From: an uncultured Solirubrobacteraceae bacterium
GTDB taxonomy: Bacteria > Actinomycetota > Thermoleophilia > Solirubrobacterales > Solirubrobacteraceae
Direction: 5' to 3'
Assembly (NCBI GenBank): GCA_902806175.1
Contig: CADCVQ010000171.1
Coordinates: forward strand, 1-42,965
Length of the DNA stretch: 42,965 nt
This document shows, piece by piece, positions 1 through 7,720 of the stretch; the stretch's first letter is position 1, and every line of letters begins with the position of its first letter. The notes beneath the pieces are model-generated. The model had not been told where the DNA came from. It saw only the letters and a list, made by a program, of their open reading frames with translations, and ran no database searches. Both the position numbers and the translations under genes were made by a program.

Positions 1-461
1 CGCCCGAACGCGCCGGAGTAGCCGCGCGCCATCGACCAGGGCACCTGGTAGTCCGTCCACGCCTCGAGCACGCGCGCGCTGCGGTCGTCGATCAGCACCT
101 GCGCGATCTCCTTGCGCGGCGTGCCGGGCCTCGTCTTGGCGAAATAGGAGACCTGCCAGCGGTCGGTCCCCTTGAGATAGACCTCGCGCGTCGCCCCGGG
201 GTACTCGCGCCGCTCGCGGCGCACCTTCGCGGCGCCGTCGGCGACGGCGCCGACGCGCAGCGCGGTCAGCCCGCGGCCCGGCGGCGGCGCGTCGTCGCGC
301 GGGGGCCGCACGAGCGCGTTGGGGTCGGCCGGCGCGCGGGGAAGGTTCGTCGGCAGGCCACCCGAGTTACCCGGTGAGCGCTGCTGCGCCGCGGCCGCTC
401 CGGCGCCCAGGAGAACGATCAGCAGTGCGGCAGCGCACGCCGCCCCGCGCGCTCGGAGCAT
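1..461 (-). CDS. Secreted protein of unknown function, C-terminus cut by window edge
   Basis: Reading leftwards from an ATG at 461, the frame stays open to the window edge (about 153 residues seen). The N-terminus has Arg residues, then a hydrophobic run (ALLIVLLGAGAAAA) and a likely cleavage region before QQRS, so it looks like a signal peptide. A Pro-rich linker (about residues 27-65) follows, then a folded part with motifs VYLKGTDRWQVSYF and VLEAWTDYQVPWSM. The start lies directly after the stop of the GtrA-family gene, so the two are probably cotranscribed and this gene is downstream. I do not recognise the family. The second half resembles a small extracytoplasmic domain, possibly ahead of membrane segments lying outside the window. 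Function not assigned. Confidence 0.7.
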   Translation of the reverse strand, partial: MLRARGAACAAALLIVLLGAGAAAAQQRSPGNSGGLPTNLPRAPADPNALVRPPRDDAPPPGRGLTALRVGAVADGAAKVRRERREYPGATREVYLKGTDRWQVSYFAKTRPGTPRKEIAQVLIDDRSARVLEAWTDYQVPWSMARGYSGAFG

Positions 462-947
462 CTACGGCCGGAAGCTCCAGAGCTTGTTGCCGATGAAGCT
501 CAGCGGCGTCGCCGAGGCGATCGCGATCGCCTGCGCCGGAACGGTGCCCATGCCGAGCACCTCGTCCATCCCGGCTCCCTCTACGAGGGCGTAGAGGACG
601 ATGAGGTTGAAGCCGAACGCCACCAGCGAGACGACGCAGAAGCGCGCCGCCTGAAAACCCGGGTGTCCGTCGCTGGCGCGAAACGTCCACAGCCGGTTCC
701 AGACGAAGTTGTTGCTCAGCGCGACGGCGAACGCGCCGGTCGCCGCGACGGGGTACGTCGCCGACAGGCCGTGCTCGAGCAGCGTGTAGACCAGCAGGTT
801 GACGAGGTAGCCGCTCGCCCCGACCGTGGCGAAGCGCACGAGCTGCAGCCAGTTCGACGGCTTGCGCAGGCCCGCGCGTAGGCGTTCTTGGCCGCGCAGG
901 CGCGGCGCGTCGATCGAGCTCTCGGCCACGGCCTCGTCGGCGCTCAT
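462..947 (-). CDS. GtrA-family membrane protein
   Basis: 161 residues. A roughly 35-residue polar N-terminus is followed by four hydrophobic segments, the usual GtrA/DPMS-like layout. It carries the family-type motifs RFATVGASGYLVN in the first segment, SNNFVWNRLWTF after the second and FIGNKLWSFRP at the C-terminus. GtrA-family proteins are thought to help move polyprenyl-linked sugars across the cytoplasmic membrane for cell-surface glycosylation. The substrate here cannot be told from sequence. Its ATG is 12 bp after the stop of the phosphatase-family gene, and its stop touches the start of the secreted protein, so the minus-strand genes look like one transcript. Confidence 0.85.
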   Translation of the reverse strand: MSADEAVAESSIDAPRLRGQERLRAGLRKPSNWLQLVRFATVGASGYLVNLLVYTLLEHGLSATYPVAATGAFAVALSNNFVWNRLWTFRASDGHPGFQAARFCVVSLVAFGFNLIVLYALVEGAGMDEVLGMGTVPAQAIAIASATPLSFIGNKLWSFRP

Positions 948-959
948 CTGCAGGACAGG

Positions 960-2450
960 TTACGCAGCACCGAAGTGCTCGATGATCATCGGCGCGACGT
1001 CGGCGATCGACCAGTTGCCGTCCGTGCGCTGCGGCGGCGCGGGCACGCCGCAGAACAGCAGCGCGCCGAGCGAGTCGACGCGGTGAAGCGACCCGTGGCT
1101 GCCGCCGCGCACGTGGGCGCGGTTGCCCCAGTCCGGGAACTCGTAGGCGGGCTCGGCGGAGAGCAGCACGTCGCCCGACGTCGGACAGTTCATCGCGGCC
1201 CATACGCGCGTGAGCCCGTCGGGGTAGTTGTCGCAGTGCAGGACGCCGTCCTCGACATGCGCGAGCAGCGTGTCGAGCTCGCCGTCGACCGACCAGCGCC
1301 GGCCGCGCGCGTCGGCGACCTCGTCGCCCGGCGCGAAGGACAGCTCGCCGCGCTCACCGCCGATCCGCACGCGCTCTGCGTCCCACCACATCACGAGGTC
1401 GACGCCCTCGATCGCCCGCGCCCGCTCGACGACGGACGTCAGCGCGCTCTCGCGCGCCTCGAGCAGCAGGTAGATCATCGCGGAGCGCTGCGCCGGGCAG
1501 AGCGCGAGCTCGGCATGGCGCGCGCCGGCACCGGACGGCGGCAGCACGCGCCAGTCGGCAAACGCGCCGGTCAGATCGATCCTGCGCTCGATGCTCGAGT
1601 GCGAGTGGTCCGCCATGACGATCATCGCGTGCTCGTCGAGAAACGCATCGGTGCCGCCGCCGGCCTCCATCACGCGCCACAGCTCGGCGTCGGCGGCCGC
1701 GATCGACTGGATCTGCGCGTGCGGCCCGTTCTTGTGCGAGTGCGCGTCGTTGTCGGGCAGCGACAGCAGCATGAAGTCGAAGAGGTCGTTCTCGACGAGG
1801 TAGGAGCCGACGCAGCCGGCGTGCTGGTCGCGCATGCCGGGGAGCCCCATCCGCGACCAGCAACTCGTCTTGCGGCTGGCGAAGATGTCGGCGTAGAAGA
1901 GCTCGCGCGGCCCGAGCGCCGAGCGCTTGAACAGCTGCGAGGCGGCACGCGTCAGCGCGAAGTCGCGTGAGATCTCGTGCTCGTGGCGGCCGCGATAGAT
2001 GAGGTACGTCGTGCCCGCGGTGCGCACCTGCTCGGTGTCGTCGAGCGTCTCGAAGACCGTCGGCACGTCGGGCGACAGGTGCGTCGCGTTCATGTTGAAG
2101 ATCGTGTCGACGAGCTGGCGGTTGAGGCCGAACCTGCGCGACGCCGAGAACGAGGAGCCGTACTCGACATAGCGCTGCTCGGCGCGCGAGTACCAGTTCA
2201 TCGACGGGATCTCGTGCACGTCCTGCAGCACGCCGGTCGCGATCGTCGCCGCGCAGACGGGCGTCACCGAGGGAAACGCGGCCGCGCAGCCGGGCACGTA
2301 CTGGCCGCGGTCGGCGATCGCCTTCAGCGCGGGCGCGTCGCCCGAGCTCATGGCGCGCTGCACCATCGTCGGCTTCATCCCGTCGATGACGGTGAGGATC
2401 AGCTTGGCCGGCGTGGGATTGGCCGGATCGGACGGCTTGGCGGTGCTCAC
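960..2450 (-). CDS. Alkaline-phosphatase-superfamily (nucleotide pyrophosphatase-like) enzyme
   Basis: 496 residues from a GTG start that overlaps the stop of the upstream DUF4126 gene by 4 bp (GTGA), which is why this start was chosen over longer readings into that gene. Metal-site motifs of the type I phosphodiesterase/nucleotide pyrophosphatase group are visible: LTVIDGMKP (metal Asp) near the N-terminus, PSVTPVCAATIATG (nucleophile Thr), LPDNDAHSHKNGP, MADHSHSS and a C-terminal GGSHGS (metal Asp/His ligands). Such enzymes hydrolyse phosphodiester, phosphomonoester or related bonds. The substrate is not predictable. No signal peptide or membrane anchor is seen, so it is probably cytoplasmic. 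It probably forms an operon with DUF4126, GtrA and the secreted protein. Confidence 0.8.
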   Translation of the reverse strand: MSTAKPSDPANPTPAKLILTVIDGMKPTMVQRAMSSGDAPALKAIADRGQYVPGCAAAFPSVTPVCAATIATGVLQDVHEIPSMNWYSRAEQRYVEYGSSFSASRRFGLNRQLVDTIFNMNATHLSPDVPTVFETLDDTEQVRTAGTTYLIYRGRHEHEISRDFALTRAASQLFKRSALGPRELFYADIFASRKTSCWSRMGLPGMRDQHAGCVGSYLVENDLFDFMLLSLPDNDAHSHKNGPHAQIQSIAAADAELWRVMEAGGGTDAFLDEHAMIVMADHSHSSIERRIDLTGAFADWRVLPPSGAGARHAELALCPAQRSAMIYLLLEARESALTSVVERARAIEGVDLVMWWDAERVRIGGERGELSFAPGDEVADARGRRWSVDGELDTLLAHVEDGVLHCDNYPDGLTRVWAAMNCPTSGDVLLSAEPAYEFPDWGNRAHVRGGSHGSLHRVDSLGALLFCGVPAPPQRTDGNWSIADVAPMIIEHFGAA

Positions 2451-3025
2451 CGCAGGATGCGCAGGCCGGCGTACTTCTCGCCCTCGCGGCGCTTGCCGCC
2501 GCGCAGGAGGAAGGCGAAGAACCCCAGCGCGAGGACCGAGATCGGCGCCGCGACGACCGACAGGCCCGCGAGCAGGACCGCGGTCCCCTCGAGGTAGACC
2601 GGCAGTGCGGCGCGCGCGTCGGCGTCCAGGCGCGCGCGAACGCGCGTGATCAGCGAGCGCGCGGCGGCGACCGCGAGCGCGGCGCACAGGCCGCCGGCGA
2701 GCAGGCCCGGCCACCAGATGTCGGTGTTGTCGGCGAGCGTCGCCGCGAACAAGACGGCGCCCAAACCGATCGCGAGACCCTGCGTGGCGGACTCGAGCTG
2801 CCCGGCGATCGCCTCGCGGCGCATGAGGATCACGACGGCGATCAGGGCGACCGCGACCGCGATCAGCCAGGCCGGCTGCTCGAGGAACTGAAACGGCGTG
2901 TCCTCGTAGTCGATGCCGATGTCGCCGATCGCCAGCGCGCCGGCCACGAGCGCGGGAAGAAACGGGCGCACCCCGGCCGCGCCGGAGAGCCCCATGCCCT
3001 GGAGAATGTCGATCAGCAGCTGCAA
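2447..3025 (-). CDS. DUF4126-family membrane protein
   Basis: 192 residues, strongly hydrophobic, with about four to five predicted membrane segments. The N-terminus (LLIDILQGMGLSGAAGVRPFLPALVAG) resembles DUF4126 proteins, whose role is unknown. The C-terminus is basic (RGGKRREGEKYAGLRILR) and probably cytoplasmic. The gene is divergent from the aminotransferase gene with only 24 bp between starts, so the two promoters must lie close together or inside the genes. Its stop overlaps the GTG of the phosphatase-like gene (4 bp), suggesting translational coupling. Confidence 0.75.
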   Translation of the reverse strand: MQLLIDILQGMGLSGAAGVRPFLPALVAGALAIGDIGIDYEDTPFQFLEQPAWLIAVAVALIAVVILMRREAIAGQLESATQGLAIGLGAVLFAATLADNTDIWWPGLLAGGLCAALAVAAARSLITRVRARLDADARAALPVYLEGTAVLLAGLSVVAAPISVLALGFFAFLLRGGKRREGEKYAGLRILR

Positions 3026-3049
3026 CGCGTCCGGTACCTTGGAGGGCGC

Positions 3050-4492
3050 ATGACGATAGACGACAGGGACGGGCGCGTACCCGGCGAACCTCGATCGATG
3101 ACATCGGCGCCCGGGACCCGTCAGACGTCGCGTGACCTCGAGCGCTACGCCGCGCTCTTCGCCGCGCGCACGAAGGTCATGAAGTCCTCGGCGATGCGCG
3201 ACCTCATGGCGCTCACCGAACGCAGCGACATCATCTCGCTGGCCGGCGGGCTGCCCGACACGGCCTCCTTTCCCGCCGAGTCATTCGCCGCGATCATGGG
3301 CAGCGTCGCCGTCGACTCGACCGCGCGCTCGCTGCAGTACGGGCCGACCGAGGGCCTGACGGTGCTCAAGAGCTGCATCGCAGAGGTGATGGCCGAGGAG
3401 GGAACGATCGTCGACGCCGACGACGTGCTCGTCACGACCGGCGGCCAGCAGGTGATCGACCTCGTCTGCAAGACGCTGATCGATCCCGGCGACATCATCA
3501 TCGCCGAGGCGCCGACCTACCCCGGCGCCGTGCCGACGTTCTGCTCCTACCAGGCCGAGGTCATCCAGATCGGCCTCGACGAGGACGGGATGCGGATCGA
3601 CGAGCTCGAGCAGATGCTCGACCGGCTGGACCGCGAGGGGCGCCGGCCGAAGTTCATCTACACCGTGCCGACCTTCCAGAACCCGGGCGGGACGACGATG
3701 TCGCTGCCGCGCCGGCGCCGCCTCGTCGAGGTCATCCGCGAGCGTGAGCTGCTCGTGCTGGAGGACAACCCGTACGGGCTGCTGCGCTACGAGGGCGACC
3801 CGCTGCCGACGCTGTACTCGCTCGACGGCGGCGACTTCGTCATCTACCTCGGCACGTTCTCGAAGATCCTCTCGCCGGGCGTGCGGCTGGGCTGGAGCGT
3901 CGGGCCGCGGCCCGTGCTCGAGAAGATGAACATCGGCAAGCAGGCCTCCGACCTGTGCTCCTCGTCGCTGACGCAGCTCTTCGTCGCCGCCTACTTCGAC
4001 AGCGGCCGCTGGCAGGACTACGTGCACTCGCTCAAGGAGATCTACCGCCGCCGGCGCGACGTCATGCTCGACGCGCTCGCCGAGTGCCTCGGCCCGGAGT
4101 CGAGCTGGACGCACCCGCAGGGCGGCCTGTTCATCTGGGTGACGCTGCCCGACTACATCGACACGACCGACCTGCTGGCGCTCGCACTGGACGAGCATGT
4201 CGCCTTCGTGCCCGGTCGAGCGGCGTTTCTGGACGGGCGCGGCGCGAGCTCGATGCGGCTGAACTTCTCGGGCGTCGGCGAAGCCGACATCCGCGAGGGC
4301 GTGCGGCGCATCGGTGAGGTCGTGCGCGAGCAGGTGCAGCTGTACGGGACCCTGACCGGCACGTACCGCGCGATCGCCGCGCCGGACGAGCCGACGCCGG
4401 ACGAGCCCGACGCGGAGCTCGCCGACGTGCTGCACCTGCCGCCCGCGCCCGCGCGCCGCCACGCGGGCGGGCTCGGGTTCCGCGAAGGATGA
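3050..4492 (+). CDS. PLP-dependent class I/II aminotransferase
   Basis: 480 residues. A ggagg ribosome site sits about 5 nt before the ATG at 3050. Another ATG at 3098 would remove 16 residues. The fold-type I aminotransferase core is intact: SLAGGLPDTASFP, TTGGQQVIDL, EAPTYPG, TVPTFQNPGGTTMS, and the PLP-binding lysine in GTFSKILSPGVRLGW (K272). The sequence resembles the 2-aminoadipate/aromatic aminotransferase subgroup related to MocR C-terminal domains, but has no N-terminal GntR domain. A Pro/Asp-rich tail of about 40 residues is extra. It overlaps ddl by 4 bp (ATGA), so the two are cotranscribed. Whether it supplies D-Ala metabolism or amino acid catabolism is unknown. Confidence 0.85.
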   Translation: MTIDDRDGRVPGEPRSMTSAPGTRQTSRDLERYAALFAARTKVMKSSAMRDLMALTERSDIISLAGGLPDTASFPAESFAAIMGSVAVDSTARSLQYGPTEGLTVLKSCIAEVMAEEGTIVDADDVLVTTGGQQVIDLVCKTLIDPGDIIIAEAPTYPGAVPTFCSYQAEVIQIGLDEDGMRIDELEQMLDRLDREGRRPKFIYTVPTFQNPGGTTMSLPRRRRLVEVIRERELLVLEDNPYGLLRYEGDPLPTLYSLDGGDFVIYLGTFSKILSPGVRLGWSVGPRPVLEKMNIGKQASDLCSSSLTQLFVAAYFDSGRWQDYVHSLKEIYRRRRDVMLDALAECLGPESSWTHPQGGLFIWVTLPDYIDTTDLLALALDEHVAFVPGRAAFLDGRGASSMRLNFSGVGEADIREGVRRIGEVVREQVQLYGTLTGTYRAIAAPDEPTPDEPDAELADVLHLPPAPARRHAGGLGFREG

Positions 4493-5418
4493 CGCGGGTC
4501 GCGGTCCTGAAGGGCGGCCGGTCGCTGGAGCGCCAGGTCTCGCTGAAGTCCGGTGTGCGCGTTCAGGAAGCCCTGCACCGGCTCGGCCACGACGTCGTCG
4601 CGATCGACGTCGGCCACGACCTCGTGCGGCGCCTGCGGGGCGAGGATCCGGAAATCGCGTTCGTCGCGCTGCACGGCCGCGACGGCGAGGACGGCACCGT
4701 GCAGGAGCTGCTCGAGGCGCTCGCGATCCCCTACACCGGAAGCGGCGTGTCGGCCTGCATCCGCTGCGCCGACAAGGTCATCGCGAAGAACCACATGCTC
4801 GACGCGGGCATCCCGACACCCGACTTCTTCGCGTTCAACGAGACGGCCTTCAAGGAGCTCGGCGCGGCCGACGCGCTGCCCGCGATCGAGCAGCGGCTCG
4901 GCTTTCCGCTCGTCGTCAAGCCGGCGGGCCAGGGCTCGGCGCTCGGGATCAAGTTCGCGGCGTCGGTGACCGAGGTCCCGGGCGCGCTCGTGGCGGCGTT
5001 CTCCTACGGCGACAAGGTCCTGCTCGAGCGCCACGTGCGCGGCCGCGACCTCGCCGTCTCCGTGCTCGACGGCGAGGCGCTGCCGGTCGTCGAGGCGGTT
5101 CCGACCGAGGAGGCGTTCTACGACTTCGAAGCGCGCTACGAGATCGGCCGCACCCGGTTCGTGTGCCCCGCCGAGCTACCCGAAGAGGTGACGGCGCGCG
5201 CGCAGGAGCTCGCGCTGCAGGTCTGGGACCTGCTGGGCTGCCGCGCCTTCGCCCGGATCGACCTCATGCTCGCCGACGAGACCGGCGAGCTGACCGTGCT
5301 CGAGGCCAACGCGATCCCCGGGATGACCGAGACCTCGCTGCTGCCGATGGCGGCCGAGGCCGCGGGGATCGGCTTCGACGAGCTGATCGCGCGGATCGTG
5401 CAGCTCGCGCATTTGTGA
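4489..5418 (+). CDS. ddl: D-alanine--D-alanine ligase
   Basis: 309 residues, typical of the short Ddl class. The ATP-grasp enzyme joins two D-alanines for the peptidoglycan stem peptide in the cytoplasm. Visible motifs: VAVLKGGRSLERQVSLKSG at the N-terminus, VALHGRDGEDGTVQELLE with the YTGSG that follows, KPAGQGSALGIKFA (ATP/glycine-rich loop), EEAFYDFEARYE, RIDLMLADETG and the C-terminal EANAIPGMTETSLLPMAA, the usual N-x-x-PGMT block. It starts within the end of the aminotransferase gene (4 bp overlap). The gene is convergent with the bifunctional-nuclease gene, with about 100 bp between them. Confidence 0.92.
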   Translation: MTRVAVLKGGRSLERQVSLKSGVRVQEALHRLGHDVVAIDVGHDLVRRLRGEDPEIAFVALHGRDGEDGTVQELLEALAIPYTGSGVSACIRCADKVIAKNHMLDAGIPTPDFFAFNETAFKELGAADALPAIEQRLGFPLVVKPAGQGSALGIKFAASVTEVPGALVAAFSYGDKVLLERHVRGRDLAVSVLDGEALPVVEAVPTEEAFYDFEARYEIGRTRFVCPAELPEEVTARAQELALQVWDLLGCRAFARIDLMLADETGELTVLEANAIPGMTETSLLPMAAEAAGIGFDELIARIVQLAHL

Positions 5419-5519
5419 CGCCTGTCATCGGTTTCGCCGTCCGGTCGTCGCAAGCGGCGCCGGCCATCGGGTGAGGACGGGCGCGCGCGATTGCCGCCTG
5501 CGCCGACCTACCGGCGACG

Positions 5520-6008
5520 TCACTCCTCGCCCGCGAAGTCCTCCGGGCTGACCTGGTCGAGAAAGTCCTTGAACTTCTCGACGACCTCCTCGGTGTCCTC
5601 GACGTCGTGCTCGAACTCGATCGCCGACTCTGCGATGACCTCTTCGGCGGCGAAGATCGGCGCGCCGGAGCGCACCGCCAGCGCCAGCGCGTCGCTGGGC
5701 CGCGAGTCGATCTCCATCTCCTTGCCGTCGACCGCGAGCGTGATCGAGGCGAAGAACGTGTTGTCGCGCAGTTCGGTGACGGCGACCTGCGTGCAGCGCA
5801 CCTCGAGCTCGCCGAGCATGTCGCAGAGCAGGTCGTGCGTCATCGGCCGCGGCGTGGTCGCCCCCTGCAGCTTCATCAGGATCGCGGCCGCCTCCGGGTG
5901 GCCGATCCAGATCGGGAGGAACTTGTTGCTGTCGACGGTCTTCAGCAGGACGATCGGTTGCTTGCCGACCATGTCGAAGCTGACGCCGTAGATGACCATC
6001 TCCTGCAT
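5520..6008 (-). CDS. Bifunctional nuclease family protein (DUF151/BFN)
   Basis: About 162 residues. The family core is clear: VIYGVSFDMVGKQPIVLLK, FLPIWIGHPEAAAI, the central TRPMTHDLLCDMLGELE and SRPSDALALAVRSGAPIFAAEEV. An acidic C-terminus (EDTEEVVEKFKDFL) follows, as in other actinobacterial members. BFN-domain proteins are described as having DNase/RNase activity. The cellular role here is not established. Possible starts are ATGs at 6020, 6008 and 5999. I chose 6008 because a TATGCT -10-like box ends 7 nt upstream, which fits a leaderless transcript. Nothing resembling a ribosome site precedes 6020 or 6008. It is divergent from a TetR gene. Confidence 0.85.
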   Translation of the reverse strand: MQEMVIYGVSFDMVGKQPIVLLKTVDSNKFLPIWIGHPEAAAILMKLQGATTPRPMTHDLLCDMLGELEVRCTQVAVTELRDNTFFASITLAVDGKEMEIDSRPSDALALAVRSGAPIFAAEEVIAESAIEFEHDVEDTEEVVEKFKDFLDQVSPEDFAGEE

Positions 6009-6015
6009 TGGCTGG

Positions 6016-6021
6016 AGCATA
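6016..6021 (-). promoter_or_regulatory. Candidate -10 box of the bifunctional nuclease gene
   Basis: The minus strand reads TATGCT, 7 nt before the ATG at 6008, which would give a leaderless message. No convincing -35 element is seen at 17 bp. Inference only. Confidence 0.4.
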
Positions 6022-6026
6022 GCTAC

Positions 6027-6041
6027 GGCCTGTGGCAGGCC
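6027..6041. promoter_or_regulatory. Palindrome in BFN/TetR divergent region, possible TetR operator
   Basis: The perfect inverted repeat GGCCTG-tgg-CAGGCC sits just upstream of the BFN -10 box, within the 127-bp gap between the divergent BFN and TetR genes. TetR-family repressors often bind palindromes of this size in their own divergent intergenic region. Binding here is inference. A tandem 10-bp repeat (gcgccgtgcg, two copies at 6051-6070) lies next to it. Confidence 0.4.
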
Positions 6042-6123
6042 CGAGAATCGGCGCCGTGCGGCGCCGTGCGGCGCGCGGGCCTGGCGAGGAGGATGTTCTT
6101 CCCGCGGCGCCCGTGCCCGGCCG

Positions 6124-6129
6124 TATAGT
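6124..6129 (+). promoter_or_regulatory. Candidate -10 box of the TetR gene
   Basis: TATAGT ends 6 nt before the ATG at 6136, a spacing that would place transcription start at or next to the start codon (leaderless mRNA). No clear -35 is visible. A/T-rich hexamers are rare in this GC-rich sequence, which supports it modestly. Confidence 0.45.
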
Positions 6130-6135
6130 CGTGGC

Positions 6136-6741
6136 ATGGCAGCAGCCGACACACGGGCGCCCGATCGGAGCCGCAGTGGGCGCGATCGCATCCTCGACGC
6201 GGCGTACGGCCTGTTCAGCCGCTCCGGCGTGCGCGCGATCGGCGTCGACACCATCACGGCCAGGGCCGATGTCGCGAAGATGACGCTGTATCGCAACTTC
6301 GCCTCCAAGAACGACCTCGCGCTCGCGTTTCTGGCGCTGCGCGAGGAGCGCTGGACGAGGGGCTGGGTGCAGGCCGAGGCCGGGCGCCGCGGCGACACCC
6401 CGGCCGAGCAGCTGCTGGCGATCTTCGAGATCTTCTCGGAGTGGTTCGAGCGCGCGGACTTCGAGGGCTGCGCGTTCATCACGTCGCTGCTGGAGTTCGA
6501 GGATCGCGCCGATCCCGTCCGCCAGGCCTGCGTGACGCATCTGGCGAACATCCGCGCGTTCGTCTGCGAGCTTGCGGCCGCGGCCGGCGTCGCCGACCCG
6601 GAGTGGTTCGCCGGCCAATGGCACATCCTCATGAAGGGCTCGATCGTCGCCGCGCACGAGGGCGACGCGACGGCCGCGCAGAAGGCCCGCGAGATGGGCG
6701 TGCTGCTGCTCGCCCGCGAGGGCGTCGCAGTCCCGGCGTAG
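6136..6741 (+). CDS. TetR/AcrR-family transcriptional regulator
   Basis: 201 residues. The N-terminal DNA-binding domain (about residues 10-60) has the TetR helix-turn-helix pattern GRDRILDAAYGLFSRSG, then ITARADVAKMTLYRNFASKNDLA. The C-terminal ligand/dimer domain (about 75-195) contains GCAFITSLLEF, seen in several TetR-type regulators with WHG-like C-terminal domains. The inducer is unknown. The start at 6136 follows a TATAGT box by 6 nt, suggesting a leaderless message. It is divergent from the BFN-family gene and may control it and itself through the palindrome at 6027-6041 (inference). Its stop is 4 bp from the stop of map on the other strand. Confidence 0.88.
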   Translation: MAAADTRAPDRSRSGRDRILDAAYGLFSRSGVRAIGVDTITARADVAKMTLYRNFASKNDLALAFLALREERWTRGWVQAEAGRRGDTPAEQLLAIFEIFSEWFERADFEGCAFITSLLEFEDRADPVRQACVTHLANIRAFVCELAAAAGVADPEWFAGQWHILMKGSIVAAHEGDATAAQKAREMGVLLLAREGVAVPA

Positions 6742-6745
6742 CCCG

Positions 6746-7486
6746 CTACGTCGTCAGGACGACCGGCCCGCGCTCGCGGACCACGAGCGTGTGCTCGGCG
6801 TGCGCGGACCACGAGCTGTCGGCAGTGCGCACGGTCCAGCCGTCGCGGGCCATGCGCACCCGCGGGCCGCCGCTCGCGACGAGCGGCTCGATCGTGATGA
6901 CGAGGCCCTCGGTCAGCGGCGTCGTCAGCTCGGCGTCGAAATGGTTGGGCACCTCCGGCGACTCGTGGATGCGCCGGCCGATGCCGTGCCCCATGAGCCC
7001 GTCGCACAGCGAGAGGCCGCGCCCGTGGACGACGTGCTGCACGGCCGCGCCGATCTCGTTGAGCGCGGCCCCGGTCCGCACGACCTTCAGCGCCGCCGCG
7101 AGCGCCTGCTCGGCCGTGCGCACGAGCTTGAGCGCCTGCGGGCGCGCGTCGCCGACGGCGACGGTGCGGCAGGCGTCGGCGTAGAAGCCGTCGAGCTCGG
7201 CGGTGACGTCGAGCTTGACGAGGTCGCCGCGTCGCAGGACGCGCCTGCCCGGGATCCCGTGCACCGCCTCGTCGTTGACGCTGATGCAGGTCGTTCCGGG
7301 AAAGTCGTAGTCCAGCTGCGGCCCGGAGCGGGCGCCGGCGCGCCTGAACTCACGCGCGGCGATCGCGTCGAGCTCGCCCGTCGTGATCCCGGGGCGCACG
7401 GCGCGGCGCATGGCGCGGATCGTCTGCGCGACGACGCGGCCTGTGGCACGCAGCGCCTCGAGCTCTTGGGGTGAGTCGACCGACAT
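6746..7486 (-). CDS. map: Type I methionine aminopeptidase
   Basis: 246 residues from the ATG at 7486. It removes the initiator methionine from nascent proteins in the cytoplasm. All five dimetal ligands can be placed: the two Asp in KLDVTAELDGFYADAC, His in GLMGHGIGRRIHE, Glu in VITIEPLV and Glu in SAHAEHTLVV. The His in AVHGIPG of the substrate pocket is also present. It has no N-terminal zinc or SH3-binding extension, so it is the short Ia type. It is a free-standing gene here, away from the ribosomal protein cluster where map often lies, and is divergent from the retron-like locus. TACCCT on the minus strand about 12 nt upstream of the ATG could be its -10 box. Confidence 0.93.
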   Translation of the reverse strand: MSVDSPQELEALRATGRVVAQTIRAMRRAVRPGITTGELDAIAAREFRRAGARSGPQLDYDFPGTTCISVNDEAVHGIPGRRVLRRGDLVKLDVTAELDGFYADACRTVAVGDARPQALKLVRTAEQALAAALKVVRTGAALNEIGAAVQHVVHGRGLSLCDGLMGHGIGRRIHESPEVPNHFDAELTTPLTEGLVITIEPLVASGGPRVRMARDGWTVRTADSSWSAHAEHTLVVRERGPVVLTT

Positions 7487-7525
7487 CCTGGTGCCCTGAG
7501 GGTAGCCGCGCCGGCCCGCGCGGGT

Positions 7526-7531
7526 TATGGT
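7526..7531 (+). promoter_or_regulatory. Candidate -10 box of the retron-like transcript
   Basis: TATGGT lies 6 nt before position 7538, where the 5' repeat (a1) of the proposed ncRNA begins, so transcription would start at a1. The hairpin-forming ccgcgc-cggccc-gcgcgg (7506-7523) lies just upstream. No consensus -35 is visible. Confidence 0.4.
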
Positions 7532-7537
7532 CGCGGC

Positions 7538-7707
7538 GGCGACGTCGCGCGACCGAGGCGGGAACGCGTGCCTGCGTGCACGCGTCCCTCTCCGGGGCCA
7601 CCCCGGGGACACCCGAACACCTGGCCAGCGCATCGCGAGCCCGCGCCTGCCCCTCCGAGGCAGGCCGGGGCGCGCACGACGAAGAGCAGTCGGTGCGCGG
7701 CGTCGCC
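7538..7707 (+). ncRNA. Candidate retron msr-msd RNA upstream of the reverse transcriptase
   Basis: About 170 nt between map and the RT gene. The ends form a near-perfect inverted repeat: GGCGACGTCGCGC (7538-7550) and GCGCGGCGTCGCC (7695-7707), 13 positions paired with one G-U wobble, like a retron a1/a2 pair. Between them are three hairpins: 7560-7588 (8-bp core ACGCGTGC/GCACGCGT, extended by GGG/CCC across one bulged A), 7589-7609 (9 bp, CCA loop) and 7645-7665 (7-bp core GCCTGCC/GGCAGGC, extendable outward imperfectly to about 7634-7674). Retrons carry a folded RNA of this size directly 5' of the RT, and a2 ends 13 nt before the RT start. The branching guanosine cannot be fixed by eye. In GC-rich DNA some pairing occurs by chance. 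Confidence 0.6.
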
Positions 7708-7720
7708 ATGATCTCGGCTG

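Noticed and set aside
6051-6070. Tandem 10-bp repeat as a CRISPR or other array
   Set aside because: Only two copies with no spacers.
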